This document shows, in pieces, positions 5,017 to 11,372 of a stretch of 12,064 nucleotides of DNA. How positions within the stretch are numbered: the first letter of the stretch is position 1; each line of letters starts with the position of its first letter. The stretch comes from Candidatus Iainarchaeum sp. GTDB lineage: Archaea > Iainarchaeota > Iainarchaeia > Iainarchaeales > JAAZKV01. Location of the stretch: contig JAQVNZ010000025.1 of NCBI GenBank assembly GCA_028702895.1, positions 1 through 12,064 of the forward strand. Direction: 5' to 3'. The notes below the pieces were generated by a model. It saw only the letters and a program-made list of their open reading frames with translations, was not told where the DNA came from and made no database searches. The position numbers and the translations under genes were made by a program.

Positions 5017-7176
5017 ATGGGTTGCATTATTGGTTTAAGCGGGTTTAATGATTCTTCAAAGATTATGAAATCTGGTTTTAAAATAATGAATCATCGTGGG
5101 TGTAATAATTTAAAAATAATTTATCATAAAAACTTTTTTTTTGGTTATAATTCACACTCTCAATCTAATTATGTAGAACAATTGGATTTTGTTAATCCTC
5201 CAAATAATTTAAATCAACCTTTAGTTTCTTCTAAAAGTATTTTGGTTTTTGATGGAGTAATTTATAATTGGTTAACATTATCAAAAAAATATTTGATTAG
5301 TGCTAAAAGTGATTTTGATTTTTTAAAAAAATTAATTGATAAACAAGGTGTTGAAAAAATTGTTTTTATTATTAATGAATTAGATGGTGATTTTTCTTTT
5401 GCATATTATTTAAAAAAAGAGGAAAAATTATTCTTGGCAAGAGATGTTTCTGGGTTAAAACCATTAGTTTATTTTTTTGATAAAAAAAATAATCAATTTA
5501 TGTTTGCTTCTGAAAAAAAAAGTTTGCCTGTTGATTTTATTCATTTAAATCCTAGAAAAATTCTTTGTTTTAATGTTAAAAAAAATAATATTTCTTTTAA
5601 AAATATCTTAATAAAAAAAATTGATTTAAAAAAAATTAATTTGATTAATCAAAAAATTTTGGTTGAAAAATCAATTTTAAAATCTGTTGTTAAAAGAGTT
5701 CCAAAGAATGAATTTGCATTACTTTTATCAGGGGGAATAGATTCAGCATTAATAGGAAAAATATTTCAAAAAAATAATTTAAAATTTAATTCTTATTTTG
5801 CAGGTATTAAAGATTTTTCTAAACCAGCTGATCTTTTTTTTGCAAAAAAAGTCGCAGAACATTTGCAATCTAATTTAAAAGTAAAGTTAATTTCGGTTAA
5901 TGAGTTTGAAAAAGAATTACCAAAAATAATTTTTTTAATAGAATCATCTGATCCATTAAAAGTTGGTATTGCGTCAACAATTTATTTTGCTGTAAAAAAT
6001 ATTCCTGAAAAAATAGTTTTTTCTGGTGTAGGAGCAGATGAATTATTTGCGGGATATAATCGTTTTAAAGAAATTAAAGATATTAATAATATAAATGAAG
6101 AATGTTTGTCTAGTTTTTTAAAAATGTTTGAAAATGAATTATATTTTGAGAATATTATTACAATTGCAAATAAAACTAGTTTAAGACTTCCTTTTCTTGA
6201 TAAAGAATTAGTTTCTATTGCATTAAGTTTAAATCCGAAACTTAAAATTGTTAATGTTCCGTTTGAAAATAAAAAAGTTTTAAGAGATTTTGCAATAGAA
6301 TTAGGATTACCAAAAGATTTAGCACTTCGTCCAAAAAAAGCTGCTCAATATGGGAGTAATTTTGATAAAGCAATTAATTTTCTTGCTAAAAAAAATAATT
6401 TTAAATCAAAAAAAGATTATTTAAATTCATTAAACACACCCAATTCATCAAACTCTTCAAATTCATTAAATAATTCTAATTTTAAAGCAAAACTTCCTAT
6501 TGGCGTATTACTTTCCACAGGTAAAGATTCGTTGAGTGCAATGCATTTAATGCAAAAAAAAGGTTATGAAATAAAATGTTTAATTACTATTGATTCAAAA
6601 AATAAGGATTCGTATATGTTTCATACGCCTACAATAAAACTTGCAAGATTACAATCACGAGCTCTTAATATTCCGTTAATTATTGTTAAAACAAATGGTG
6701 TTAAAGAAAAAGAATTAATTGATTTAAAAAAAGCTATTTTCAAAGCAATTAAAAAATATGATATTAAGGGGATTTGTTCTGGAGCATTGTTTTCTAATTA
6801 TCAAAAAGAAAGAATAGAAAAAATATGTGGTTCTTTAAAAATAAGTTCTTTTACTCCATTATGGCACTTGAATCAAAAAGATTATTTAAAATTTTTATTA
6901 AAAGAAAATTTTTCTATAATGATTACAAAAATAGCTTGTCTTGGTTTGGATGAAAATTGGATTGGTAAAATACTTTGTGAAAAAGATTTATTAGGATTAA
7001 TTAATTTAGAAAAAAAGTTTGGAGTTAATATTGCTGGAGAAGGTGGAGAATATGAGACATTAGTTTTAGATGCTCCTTTTTTTAAAAAAAGAATATTAAT
7101 TGATTTTGATAAAAAAATGGAAAATGAATTCACTGGAGAAATAATATTAAAAAAAGCTATTTTAAAAGAGAAATAA
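5017..7176 (+). CDS. dph6: Fused asparagine synthetase / diphthine-ammonia ligase
   Basis: Three-domain enzyme of 719 aa. Residues 1-195 form a class II glutamine amidotransferase domain (MGCIIGLSG start, NHRG, DGVIYN at 79-84, ELDGDFSFAY, ARDVSGLKPL, FASEKK). Residues 215-465 form the ATP-pyrophosphatase domain of asparagine synthetase: SGGIDS loop 238-243, SGVGADELFAGY about 336-347, RLPFLD 390-395 and the end motif RPKKAAQYGS. An Asn/Ser linker (470-487) follows. Residues 493-719 form Dph6 (ATP_bind_4), which uses ATP and ammonium to amidate diphthine on elongation factor 2, the last step of diphthamide synthesis: STGKDS loop 500-505, SYMFHTPTIKLA, GLDENWIG and the signature GEGGEYETLVLDAP 674-687. 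Both ATP loops look intact. In the glutaminase part, Cys is residue 3, not 2, and the FNGEIYN motif reads FDGVIYN, so glutamine use is doubtful. A TTG at 4999 would add six residues; ATG 5017 fits the family better. Confidence 0.92.
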   Translation: MGCIIGLSGFNDSSKIMKSGFKIMNHRGCNNLKIIYHKNFFFGYNSHSQSNYVEQLDFVNPPNNLNQPLVSSKSILVFDGVIYNWLTLSKKYLISAKSDFDFLKKLIDKQGVEKIVFIINELDGDFSFAYYLKKEEKLFLARDVSGLKPLVYFFDKKNNQFMFASEKKSLPVDFIHLNPRKILCFNVKKNNISFKNILIKKIDLKKINLINQKILVEKSILKSVVKRVPKNEFALLLSGGIDSALIGKIFQKNNLKFNSYFAGIKDFSKPADLFFAKKVAEHLQSNLKVKLISVNEFEKELPKIIFLIESSDPLKVGIASTIYFAVKNIPEKIVFSGVGADELFAGYNRFKEIKDINNINEECLSSFLKMFENELYFENIITIANKTSLRLPFLDKELVSIALSLNPKLKIVNVPFENKKVLRDFAIELGLPKDLALRPKKAAQYGSNFDKAINFLAKKNNFKSKKDYLNSLNTPNSSNSSNSLNNSNFKAKLPIGVLLSTGKDSLSAMHLMQKKGYEIKCLITIDSKNKDSYMFHTPTIKLARLQSRALNIPLIIVKTNGVKEKELIDLKKAIFKAIKKYDIKGICSGALFSNYQKERIEKICGSLKISSFTPLWHLNQKDYLKFLLKENFSIMITKIACLGLDENWIGKILCEKDLLGLINLEKKFGVNIAGEGGEYETLVLDAPFFKKRILIDFDKKMENEFTGEIILKKAILKEK
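6424..6477 (+). repeat. Three 18-bp tandem repeats encoding the linker
   Basis: Three in-frame units start at 6424, 6442 and 6460, each beginning AATTCATYAAA. They encode NSLNTP, NSSNSS and NSLNNS. The 18-residue Asn/Ser linker between the AsnB and Dph6 domains thus appears to have grown by tandem duplication of a six-codon unit. Confidence 0.75.
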
Positions 7177-7191
7177 AATTGTTTAGTTAAA

Positions 7192-7199
7192 TTTTTTTT
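7192..7199 (+). terminator. T-run terminator after the fusion gene
   Basis: Eight T lie 16 nt past the stop of the AsnB-Dph6 gene, in the 42-bp gap to the convergent permease gene. This is a likely hairpin-free archaeal terminator. Confidence 0.45.
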
Positions 7200-7218
7200 A
7201 ATTCTAGTATTTTTAATT

Positions 7219-8412
7219 TTATTCGTATCTCATTGCTTCTACTGGATCTAGTTTTGACGCTTTTATTGCAGGATATAAACCTGAAAGTATTCCAACAATC
7301 ATTGAAAATGCTAGTGCTCCTAAAATTAATTCTGGACTAAAACTAATCTTTAGGGGTAGTCCTGCTTGTGAACCAATAATGCTTATTAGAGACCCAGCTA
7401 ATAATCCAAGAATAGAACCAAGTATTCCGCCTAATAATCCAATAAAAGCAGATTCTAGCATAAATAGTGTTAGTATTTTGTTGTTGCTTGCGCCTAGTGC
7501 TTTTAATGTTCCAATTTCTTTTGTTCGCTCTAAAACAGATGTTATCATAGCATTCATTATTCCAACACCTCCTACAACCAAGCTAATCCCGGCGATTCCT
7601 GCAAGAACAAGTGTGAGAACTGATAAAATACTCCCAAATTGTTCAATTGCTTGATCGGAAGTTAAAACGGTAATGCTTTTTTGCCCATATTTTTTTTCAA
7701 AATAATCTTTTATTTCTTGTGCACTGGATTCGACATCGTCTATTGTTAGAGTTCTTACAATTAATTGTACAGGAGTAGTTACATTATATATTCTTTCAAG
7801 TCCGTTTAAACTAGTTAATGCCATTCCACTTCCAGGCATCATCCCAGGTACATTTACTGAAAATTTGAATATTCCTACTACTGTAAAAATTTCATTATTT
7901 AATAAAACTTGTTTTCTTAAATTAATTTCTTTGTCAAATAAATCATTTGCCATTGTTTCGTTTATTATTATTGTACCTCTTTCTTTTTGTTCTATTAATC
8001 TTCCTTCAATGATTTCAATATATCCAGCATCTTTAAAAAATTCGTATCCTTCTTTGTCCACGCTAAATAAAAGAATACTTTTAGTTTGATTATTAAATTT
8101 TATTGTTGCGGGTAAAGCATATTCTGCAACAACATTATCTACTCTTGATAAATTACGAATAAAACTAACATCATTATCTGTTATTTGTATAGTTGATCCT
8201 GTTCCAGTTCCAAATGCGCTTCCTGGTGAGATAAAAATAGAATTTGATCCAATACTTTCAAATTGATCTTCAAAATAAAGTGATAATCCATTTCCAACTG
8301 AAATTAAGCTTACTATCGCTGCAATTCCAATAACTATTCCTATAAGAGTTAAAATTGTTCTAATTCCTTCTCTTCTAAGATTTTTTATTGCTTGTATTAT
8401 TATCTCAATCAT
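7219..8412 (-). CDS. ABC transporter permease, MacB/FtsX type (second)
   Basis: Membrane subunit of a type VII (MacB/LolCDE-like) ABC transporter, 397 aa. Helix 1 is at about residues 18-38 (TILTLIGIVIGIAAIVSLI). A large extracellular MacB_PCD-type domain covers about 45-250. Three helices follow at about 264-288, 314-345 and 361-382. The cytoplasmic coupling segment ERTKEIGTLKALGAS lies between helices 2 and 3, and the C-terminal signature YPAIKASKLDPVEAMRYE ends the protein. Such systems work mechanically on substrates outside the membrane, such as peptides, lipids or drugs; the substrate here is unknown. It is paralogous to the upstream permease and probably forms a heterodimer with it. 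ATG 8412 is chosen by alignment with the paralogue and a GTTGATT ribosome site 4 nt upstream. An in-frame ATG at 8424 overlaps the 36-bp repeat. Confidence 0.88.
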   Translation of the reverse strand: MIEIIIQAIKNLRREGIRTILTLIGIVIGIAAIVSLISVGNGLSLYFEDQFESIGSNSIFISPGSAFGTGTGSTIQITDNDVSFIRNLSRVDNVVAEYALPATIKFNNQTKSILLFSVDKEGYEFFKDAGYIEIIEGRLIEQKERGTIIINETMANDLFDKEINLRKQVLLNNEIFTVVGIFKFSVNVPGMMPGSGMALTSLNGLERIYNVTTPVQLIVRTLTIDDVESSAQEIKDYFEKKYGQKSITVLTSDQAIEQFGSILSVLTLVLAGIAGISLVVGGVGIMNAMITSVLERTKEIGTLKALGASNNKILTLFMLESAFIGLLGGILGSILGLLAGSLISIIGSQAGLPLKISFSPELILGALAFSMIVGILSGLYPAIKASKLDPVEAMRYE

Positions 8413-8422
8413 TTTAATCAAC

Positions 8423-8520
8423 ATTAATTTTTTGTATTTCGATTTTTTTTATTTTTTTATTAATTTTTTGTATTTCGATTTTTTTTATTTTTTTATTAAT
8501 TTTTTGTATTTCAATTTTTT
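8423..8520. repeat. 36-bp tandem repeat, about 2.7 copies
   Basis: Units begin at 8423, 8459 and 8495. The first two are identical over 36 bp, and the third is partial with one G-to-A change. Each has the core TTTTTTGTATTTCG followed by two T runs. The array fills most of the 148-bp gap between the two permease genes and touches the start region of the second permease, so copy number may affect its expression. Confidence 0.9.
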
Positions 8521-8560
8521 TATTAATTGTATTATTTTTATTCTTAGTTTTTCATTAATT

Positions 8561-9748
8561 TTATTCATATCTTAATGCTTCTACTGGATCAAGATTTGCT
8601 GCTCTTGATGCTGGATAAAATCCTGATACCATTCCAATTATCATTGAGAATGCTAATGCCCCAAATATTATTTCATAACTTTTAACTGCGATTAAAGCAA
8701 AACCGGATTGTGTTCCAATAATCGCAATTACTTCAGCTAACCCAAAACCAAGTAATATTCCAATTATTCCACCAATCAATCCTATGAGTGCGGATTCAAT
8801 TAAAATTAGTGTTAATATTTTGTTGTTACTTGCACCTAGTGCTTTTAGTGTTCCAATTTCTTTTGTTCTCTCTAAAACAGATGTTATCATAGCATTCATT
8901 ATGCCTATTCCGCCTACTATTAAACTAATTCCTGCTAGGCTAAGAATGAACATTGTAATCATGTCAAGGAGAGAATTAATTGTTTCTAATAAATTATCTG
9001 AACTTAAAACATTAACACTTTTATCCCCATATTTTTTATCAGAATAATCTTTTATATCATCAACAACTTGTGGTACTGATTCTTTATCTGTGGCATTAAT
9101 AAAAATTATTGTAGGATTTAAGTTTGTTGAGATTCTTTTAAACGCATCAAGTGACATTAGAACAGTATTTCCTGGATCTGGTCCGCCTCCAAAAGATTGG
9201 GGTAATGGTTTTAAGATTCCTATTACTCGAAAATCTTTTCCATTTATTTTTACTAATTTTTTTATTTCAATTTTTTTTTCAAAATAATTTTCTGCGATCT
9301 CGCTTCCAAGTAAAATTGAACCAGATTCGTTTCTAGTAAAATCTCGACCTTCTTTTACATTAAAAAAACCAGTGTTTTCAAAAAGAGTTTTATCTCCTGA
9401 ATCAGTAGCATTAACTGAAACATTTATTTTTTCTCCATTAAACTCTAATATTGCTGATGTTGAATAAACAGGCACTACAGATTCAACATTCCTAATGGAT
9501 TCAAAATTAGATATGTCTGTTTCATTTAATTTTATTCTAATATTTTGAAAGCCACCGGGTATAACGAAAATAGTTTTTCCACCTAACTGATCTAATTGTT
9601 GTTCAACTGCCATTCCTAAACCAGACCCTATTGAAACTAGACTAACAATTGCTGCAATTCCAATTATAATTCCTAAAAGTGTAAGATACGTTTTGATTCC
9701 AGACCGACTCAAATTTTTTATGGCCTCATTAAATAAATCGTAAATCAT
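8561..9748 (-). CDS. ABC transporter permease, MacB/FtsX type (first)
   Basis: Paralogue of the next permease, 395 aa, same fold. Helix 1 is at about residues 19-40 (YLTLLGIIIGIAAIVSLV), the extracellular MacB_PCD-type domain at about 45-245, and helices 2-4 at about 262-284, 312-345 and 359-378. It shares the identical coupling stretch NAMITSVLERTKEIGTLKAL and the end motif NLDPVEALRYE. A Gly/Pro loop (QSFGGGPDPGN) lies in the outer domain. It follows the ATPase gene by about 100 bp and is likely to be co-transcribed. ATG 9748 is chosen because AAGGTG stands 5 nt upstream; an in-frame GTG at 9754 overlaps that ribosome site and is rejected. With the ATPase and the second permease it would form an ATPase dimer plus permease heterodimer, as in LolCDE. 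Substrate unknown. Confidence 0.9.
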   Translation of the reverse strand: MIYDLFNEAIKNLSRSGIKTYLTLLGIIIGIAAIVSLVSIGSGLGMAVEQQLDQLGGKTIFVIPGGFQNIRIKLNETDISNFESIRNVESVVPVYSTSAILEFNGEKINVSVNATDSGDKTLFENTGFFNVKEGRDFTRNESGSILLGSEIAENYFEKKIEIKKLVKINGKDFRVIGILKPLPQSFGGGPDPGNTVLMSLDAFKRISTNLNPTIIFINATDKESVPQVVDDIKDYSDKKYGDKSVNVLSSDNLLETINSLLDMITMFILSLAGISLIVGGIGIMNAMITSVLERTKEIGTLKALGASNNKILTLILIESALIGLIGGIIGILLGFGLAEVIAIIGTQSGFALIAVKSYEIIFGALAFSMIIGMVSGFYPASRAANLDPVEALRYE

Positions 9749-9753
9749 GAACA

Positions 9754-9759
9754 CACCTT
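9754..9759 (-). promoter_or_regulatory. Shine-Dalgarno site of the first permease
   Basis: The minus strand reads AAGGTG five nt before ATG 9748. It decides the start against GTG 9754, which lies inside it. Confidence 0.7.
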
Positions 9760-9854
9760 AAATTTAATTTTTTTAAAAATAATAATTTTATTATTTAACT
9801 TATTTTTTATTTTTAAATAATTTTAATTTTTCTTTATTTTTTTAAAAATAAAAA

Positions 9855-10544
9855 TCATAATTGGCACACTTTTGTGTTGCCATTAAGTATTTGGCCATCT
9901 TTAATCACTATTTTTCGCTTAGCTTTTTCTCCAATACTTTGATCATGAGTAACAATAATTAATGTTTTACCATCTTTTTTATTTAAATCATTTAAAATAT
10001 CCATTACTATTTTTCCTGATTTAGAATCAAGATTACCTGTAGGTTCATCAGCAACAATAATATTTGGATTTAGTGCAAGAGCTCTAGCAATTGCCACTCT
10101 TTGTTTTTGGCCCCCTGACATTTGATTAGGTCTATTTTGTAATTTATCTCCTAGTCCAACACTTTCTAGAATATTTTTTGCATTAGTTATTCTTTCACTT
10201 CTAGTAGTATTATTAACCCACATTGGAACCATCACATTTTCTAGAGCTGATAACTTTGGTAATAAATTAAATGTTTGAAAAATAAAACCAATCTTTTGTC
10301 CTCTAAAACTTGCTAATTCAGTATTACTCATTTTAGTAGTTTCTTTTTTTTCAATAAAGATTTTTCCAAAAGTTGGTTTCATCATAGTACTCATAACATC
10401 AAGGAGAGTAGTTTTTCCAGATCCTGACGGGCCCATTATGGATACATAGTCTTGTTCGCAAATTGATAAATTAATATTATCTAATGCTTTTACTTGAATT
10501 TCTCCAAGGGTATAAATTTTTGAAACATTTTCTAATCTAATCAT
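9855..10544 (-). CDS. ABC transporter ATPase, MacB/LolD type
   Basis: Cytoplasmic ATP-hydrolysing subunit of the three-gene transporter, 229 aa from ATG 10544. Motifs in order: MIRLENVSKIY start; Walker A GPSGSGKTT at 38-46; Q-loop IFQTFNLLPKLSALENV with Q90; signature MSGGQKQR at 142-149 (Met in place of the usual Leu); Walker B IIVADE at 162-167; D-loop GNLD; switch His200 in VTHD. Length and motif set match the MacB/LolD/FtsE branch, which pairs with FtsX-like permeases such as those downstream. ATG 10556 would add MKNE. ATG 10544 is preferred because a palindromic TATA element is centred 25 bp upstream, as at other leaderless genes here, and because it gives the usual family start. The stop leaves a Cys near the C-terminus (VCQL). 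First gene of a likely operon. Confidence 0.93.
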   Translation of the reverse strand: MIRLENVSKIYTLGEIQVKALDNINLSICEQDYVSIMGPSGSGKTTLLDVMSTMMKPTFGKIFIEKKETTKMSNTELASFRGQKIGFIFQTFNLLPKLSALENVMVPMWVNNTTRSERITNAKNILESVGLGDKLQNRPNQMSGGQKQRVAIARALALNPNIIVADEPTGNLDSKSGKIVMDILNDLNKKDGKTLIIVTHDQSIGEKAKRKIVIKDGQILNGNTKVCQL

Positions 10545-10563
10545 TTCATTTTTCATGTGTAAT

Positions 10564-10575
10564 CAATTATAATTG
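10564..10575 (-). promoter_or_regulatory. Palindromic TATA box of the ABC operon
   Basis: CAATTATAATTG is a perfect 12-bp palindrome centred about 25 bp before ATG 10544. It is the likely TATA box, and its symmetry also allows protein binding. Confidence 0.5.
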
Positions 10576-10586
10576 GTTTCAAACCA
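10574..10586. promoter_or_regulatory. Inverted repeat, possible operator
   Basis: TGGTTT-C-AAACCA has perfect 6-bp arms around one base and overlaps the end of the palindromic TATA box. With flanking bases it extends to a 19-bp near-palindrome with one mismatched pair. The position just upstream of the ABC operon promoter suits a regulator, but none is identified. Confidence 0.4.
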
Positions 10587-10710
10587 GTTAAAAAGAATTT
10601 GTTTTTTTAATTAGTGAGAAATAATTATTTGATATTTTGTGATTTTTAGTTAATAATTTAACTTTGTTATTTAATGATTGTTATTTAATATTTTTTTAAA
10701 AAAAGTTTTT

Positions 10711-10737
10711 TTAAAAAAGAGGGATTAACTCCCTCTT
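10711..10737 (-). terminator. Hairpin-plus-T-run terminator
   Basis: On the minus strand an 8-bp stem (AAGAGGGA with TCCCTCTT, 10717-10737) has a 5-nt loop and runs into a T tract. It begins 14 nt past the stop of the 69-residue gene. This is a bacterial-style intrinsic terminator shape, unlike the bare T runs elsewhere in the window. Confidence 0.7.
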
Positions 10738-10750
10738 AATTTTGTATTAA

Positions 10751-10960
10751 TTATTTTTTTCCTGCTATATCTTTTCCTTTAACATACGCCCAAATTTTTT
10801 TAGTCATTTCACTTGGTGTAATGTCTTTTTTACCAAAAACTTCTTCCATTGTTTCAGTACGACCGCCAAAATTAATGCAGTATCCTCCGAATGGTTTTTT
10901 CTTTTCAGTAGATTTAACAGCTGGTTTTTTTGCAGCTGGTTTTTTTCCAAATAAACCCAT
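10751..10960 (-). CDS. Small basic protein with partial SWIB-like domain, 69 aa
   Basis: The N-terminal 22 residues are Lys/Ala/Pro-rich (GKKPAAKKPAVKSTEKKK), like tails of chromatin proteins. A short Gly/aromatic segment follows (FGGYCINFGG, one Cys). The end, TMEEVFGKKDITPSEMTKKI then WAYVKGKDI, resembles the first half of a SWIB/MDM2 domain (pattern: PxE-x-x-KK-x-W-x-Y-[IV]-K). The second half of that domain is absent, so the match is partial and the fold uncertain. DNA binding is plausible from the tail but not shown. The start is well supported: AGGAGG at 10969-10974, 8 nt upstream, and a TATA box at 11011-11018. A clear hairpin terminator follows. Strong translation and termination signals suggest a well-expressed gene. 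Confidence 0.75.
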   Translation of the reverse strand: MGLFGKKPAAKKPAVKSTEKKKPFGGYCINFGGRTETMEEVFGKKDITPSEMTKKIWAYVKGKDIAGKK

Positions 10961-10968
10961 TTTATATT

Positions 10969-10974
10969 CCTCCT
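10969..10974 (-). promoter_or_regulatory. Strong Shine-Dalgarno site
   Basis: AGGAGG on the minus strand, 8 nt before ATG 10960, is the best ribosome site in the window and fixes the start of the 69-residue protein. Confidence 0.75.
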
Positions 10975-11010
10975 TTGCAATTTTCTTTAACTAATAGAAT
11001 TCAGTTCAAG

Positions 11011-11018
11011 TATTTAAA
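11011..11018 (-). promoter_or_regulatory. TATA box for the SWIB-like gene
   Basis: On the minus strand TTTAAATA, preceded by an A-rich stretch, would place the transcript start near 10990. That gives a leader of about 30 nt that includes the AGGAGG site. Confidence 0.5.
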
Positions 11019-11107
11019 TCTTTTATCTAAAGTAGCGTATAAATAGTGAAATTTGGCTAAATTATCGTATAATTTATAAAAAACAGTTTAATTTGTATTA
11101 CAAAAAT

Positions 11108-11263
11108 TTATTTTTTATCAAAATAACCCATTTCAGCTAACTTGATTAAAACTAATTGTTTTACTACATCAGCTCTTGAACAACCGATTTTATCAATTAA
11201 TTTATCAATTGCAGTAACTTGTTTTTTTGAAAAATAAGGGCTAATTCTAAATTCTTGTGCCAT
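11108..11263 (-). CDS. Ribbon-helix-helix (CopG-like) regulator, 51 aa
   Basis: Probable DNA-binding regulator acting as a dimer. MAQEFRIS gives the N-terminal strand expected to enter the DNA major groove. SKKQVTAIDKLIDKIG forms helix A. The turn GCSRAD matches the G-x-S-R-S/A-E/D turn of the family, and VVKQLVLIKLAEMGYF forms helix B. The length of 51 residues is about one bare ribbon-helix-helix unit, with no effector domain. ATG 11263 is the first codon. A TATA-like box (11285-11294) is centred about 26 bp upstream, so the transcript is probably leaderless. A 17-bp site overlapping the start (11262-11278) recurs before the divergent metK gene, which suggests that this protein represses itself and metK. 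A role like MetJ is inference; the family assignment rests on sequence pattern alone. Confidence 0.82.
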   Translation of the reverse strand: MAQEFRISPYFSKKQVTAIDKLIDKIGCSRADVVKQLVLIKLAEMGYFDKK

Positions 11264-11278
11264 AGTTACTGATTAGTA
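11262..11278. promoter_or_regulatory. Candidate operator A (regulator side)
   Basis: The 17-bp sequence ATAGTTACTGATTAGTA contains the inverted repeat TACT-GATT-AGTA. It lies between the TATA box and start codon of the ribbon-helix-helix gene, where a bound protein would block transcription. It matches operator B at 16 of 17 positions. Confidence 0.6.
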
Positions 11279-11284
11279 CAATAC

Positions 11285-11294
11285 ATTTTTAAAT
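11285..11294 (-). promoter_or_regulatory. TATA box of the regulator gene
   Basis: On the minus strand ATTTAAAAAT is centred about 26 bp before ATG 11263, which fits a leaderless start. Confidence 0.5.
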
Positions 11295-11307
11295 GATTTT
11301 TAATTAA

Positions 11308-11316
11308 TTTTTATAG
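11308..11316 (+). promoter_or_regulatory. Likely TATA box of metK
   Basis: TTTTTATAG would place the transcript start near 11338 and give a leader of about 35 nt carrying the GAGGTG ribosome site. Candidate operator B overlaps its downstream end. Confidence 0.45.
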
Positions 11317-11329
11317 TTACTCATTAGTA
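11313..11329. promoter_or_regulatory. Candidate operator B (metK side)
   Basis: ATAGTTACTCATTAGTA differs from operator A at one base and keeps the TACT-N4-AGTA inverted repeat. The centres are 51 bp apart, close to five helical turns. It overlaps the probable metK TATA box. A weaker partial copy (TAATGAGT, opposite orientation) lies at 11342-11349. Confidence 0.6.
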
Positions 11330-11360
11330 TCTAATTAGGTTTAATGAGTTTAAAAAAATT

Positions 11361-11366
11361 GAGGTG
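11361..11366 (+). promoter_or_regulatory. Shine-Dalgarno site of metK
   Basis: GAGGTG stands 6 nt before ATG 11373 and supports that start. Confidence 0.7.
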
Positions 11367-11372
11367 TTTAGA

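Noticed and set aside
8423..8520. CRISPR array
   Set aside because: Units are directly adjacent with no spacers, are not palindromic, and no cas genes are present.
7379..9336. Open frames on the plus strand opposite the two permease genes
   Set aside because: They mirror well-supported FtsX-type genes, lack ribosome sites and give no sensible protein.
10691..10718. Double T7A7 tract as a repeat element
   Set aside because: TTTTTTTAAAAAAAG occurs about twice, but homopolymer tracts of this kind are expected at this composition. It was left as part of the intergenic region.
11330..11372. SAM riboswitch in the metK leader
   Set aside because: The leader is short and AT-rich, with no multi-stem structure or known SAM-binding core visible.
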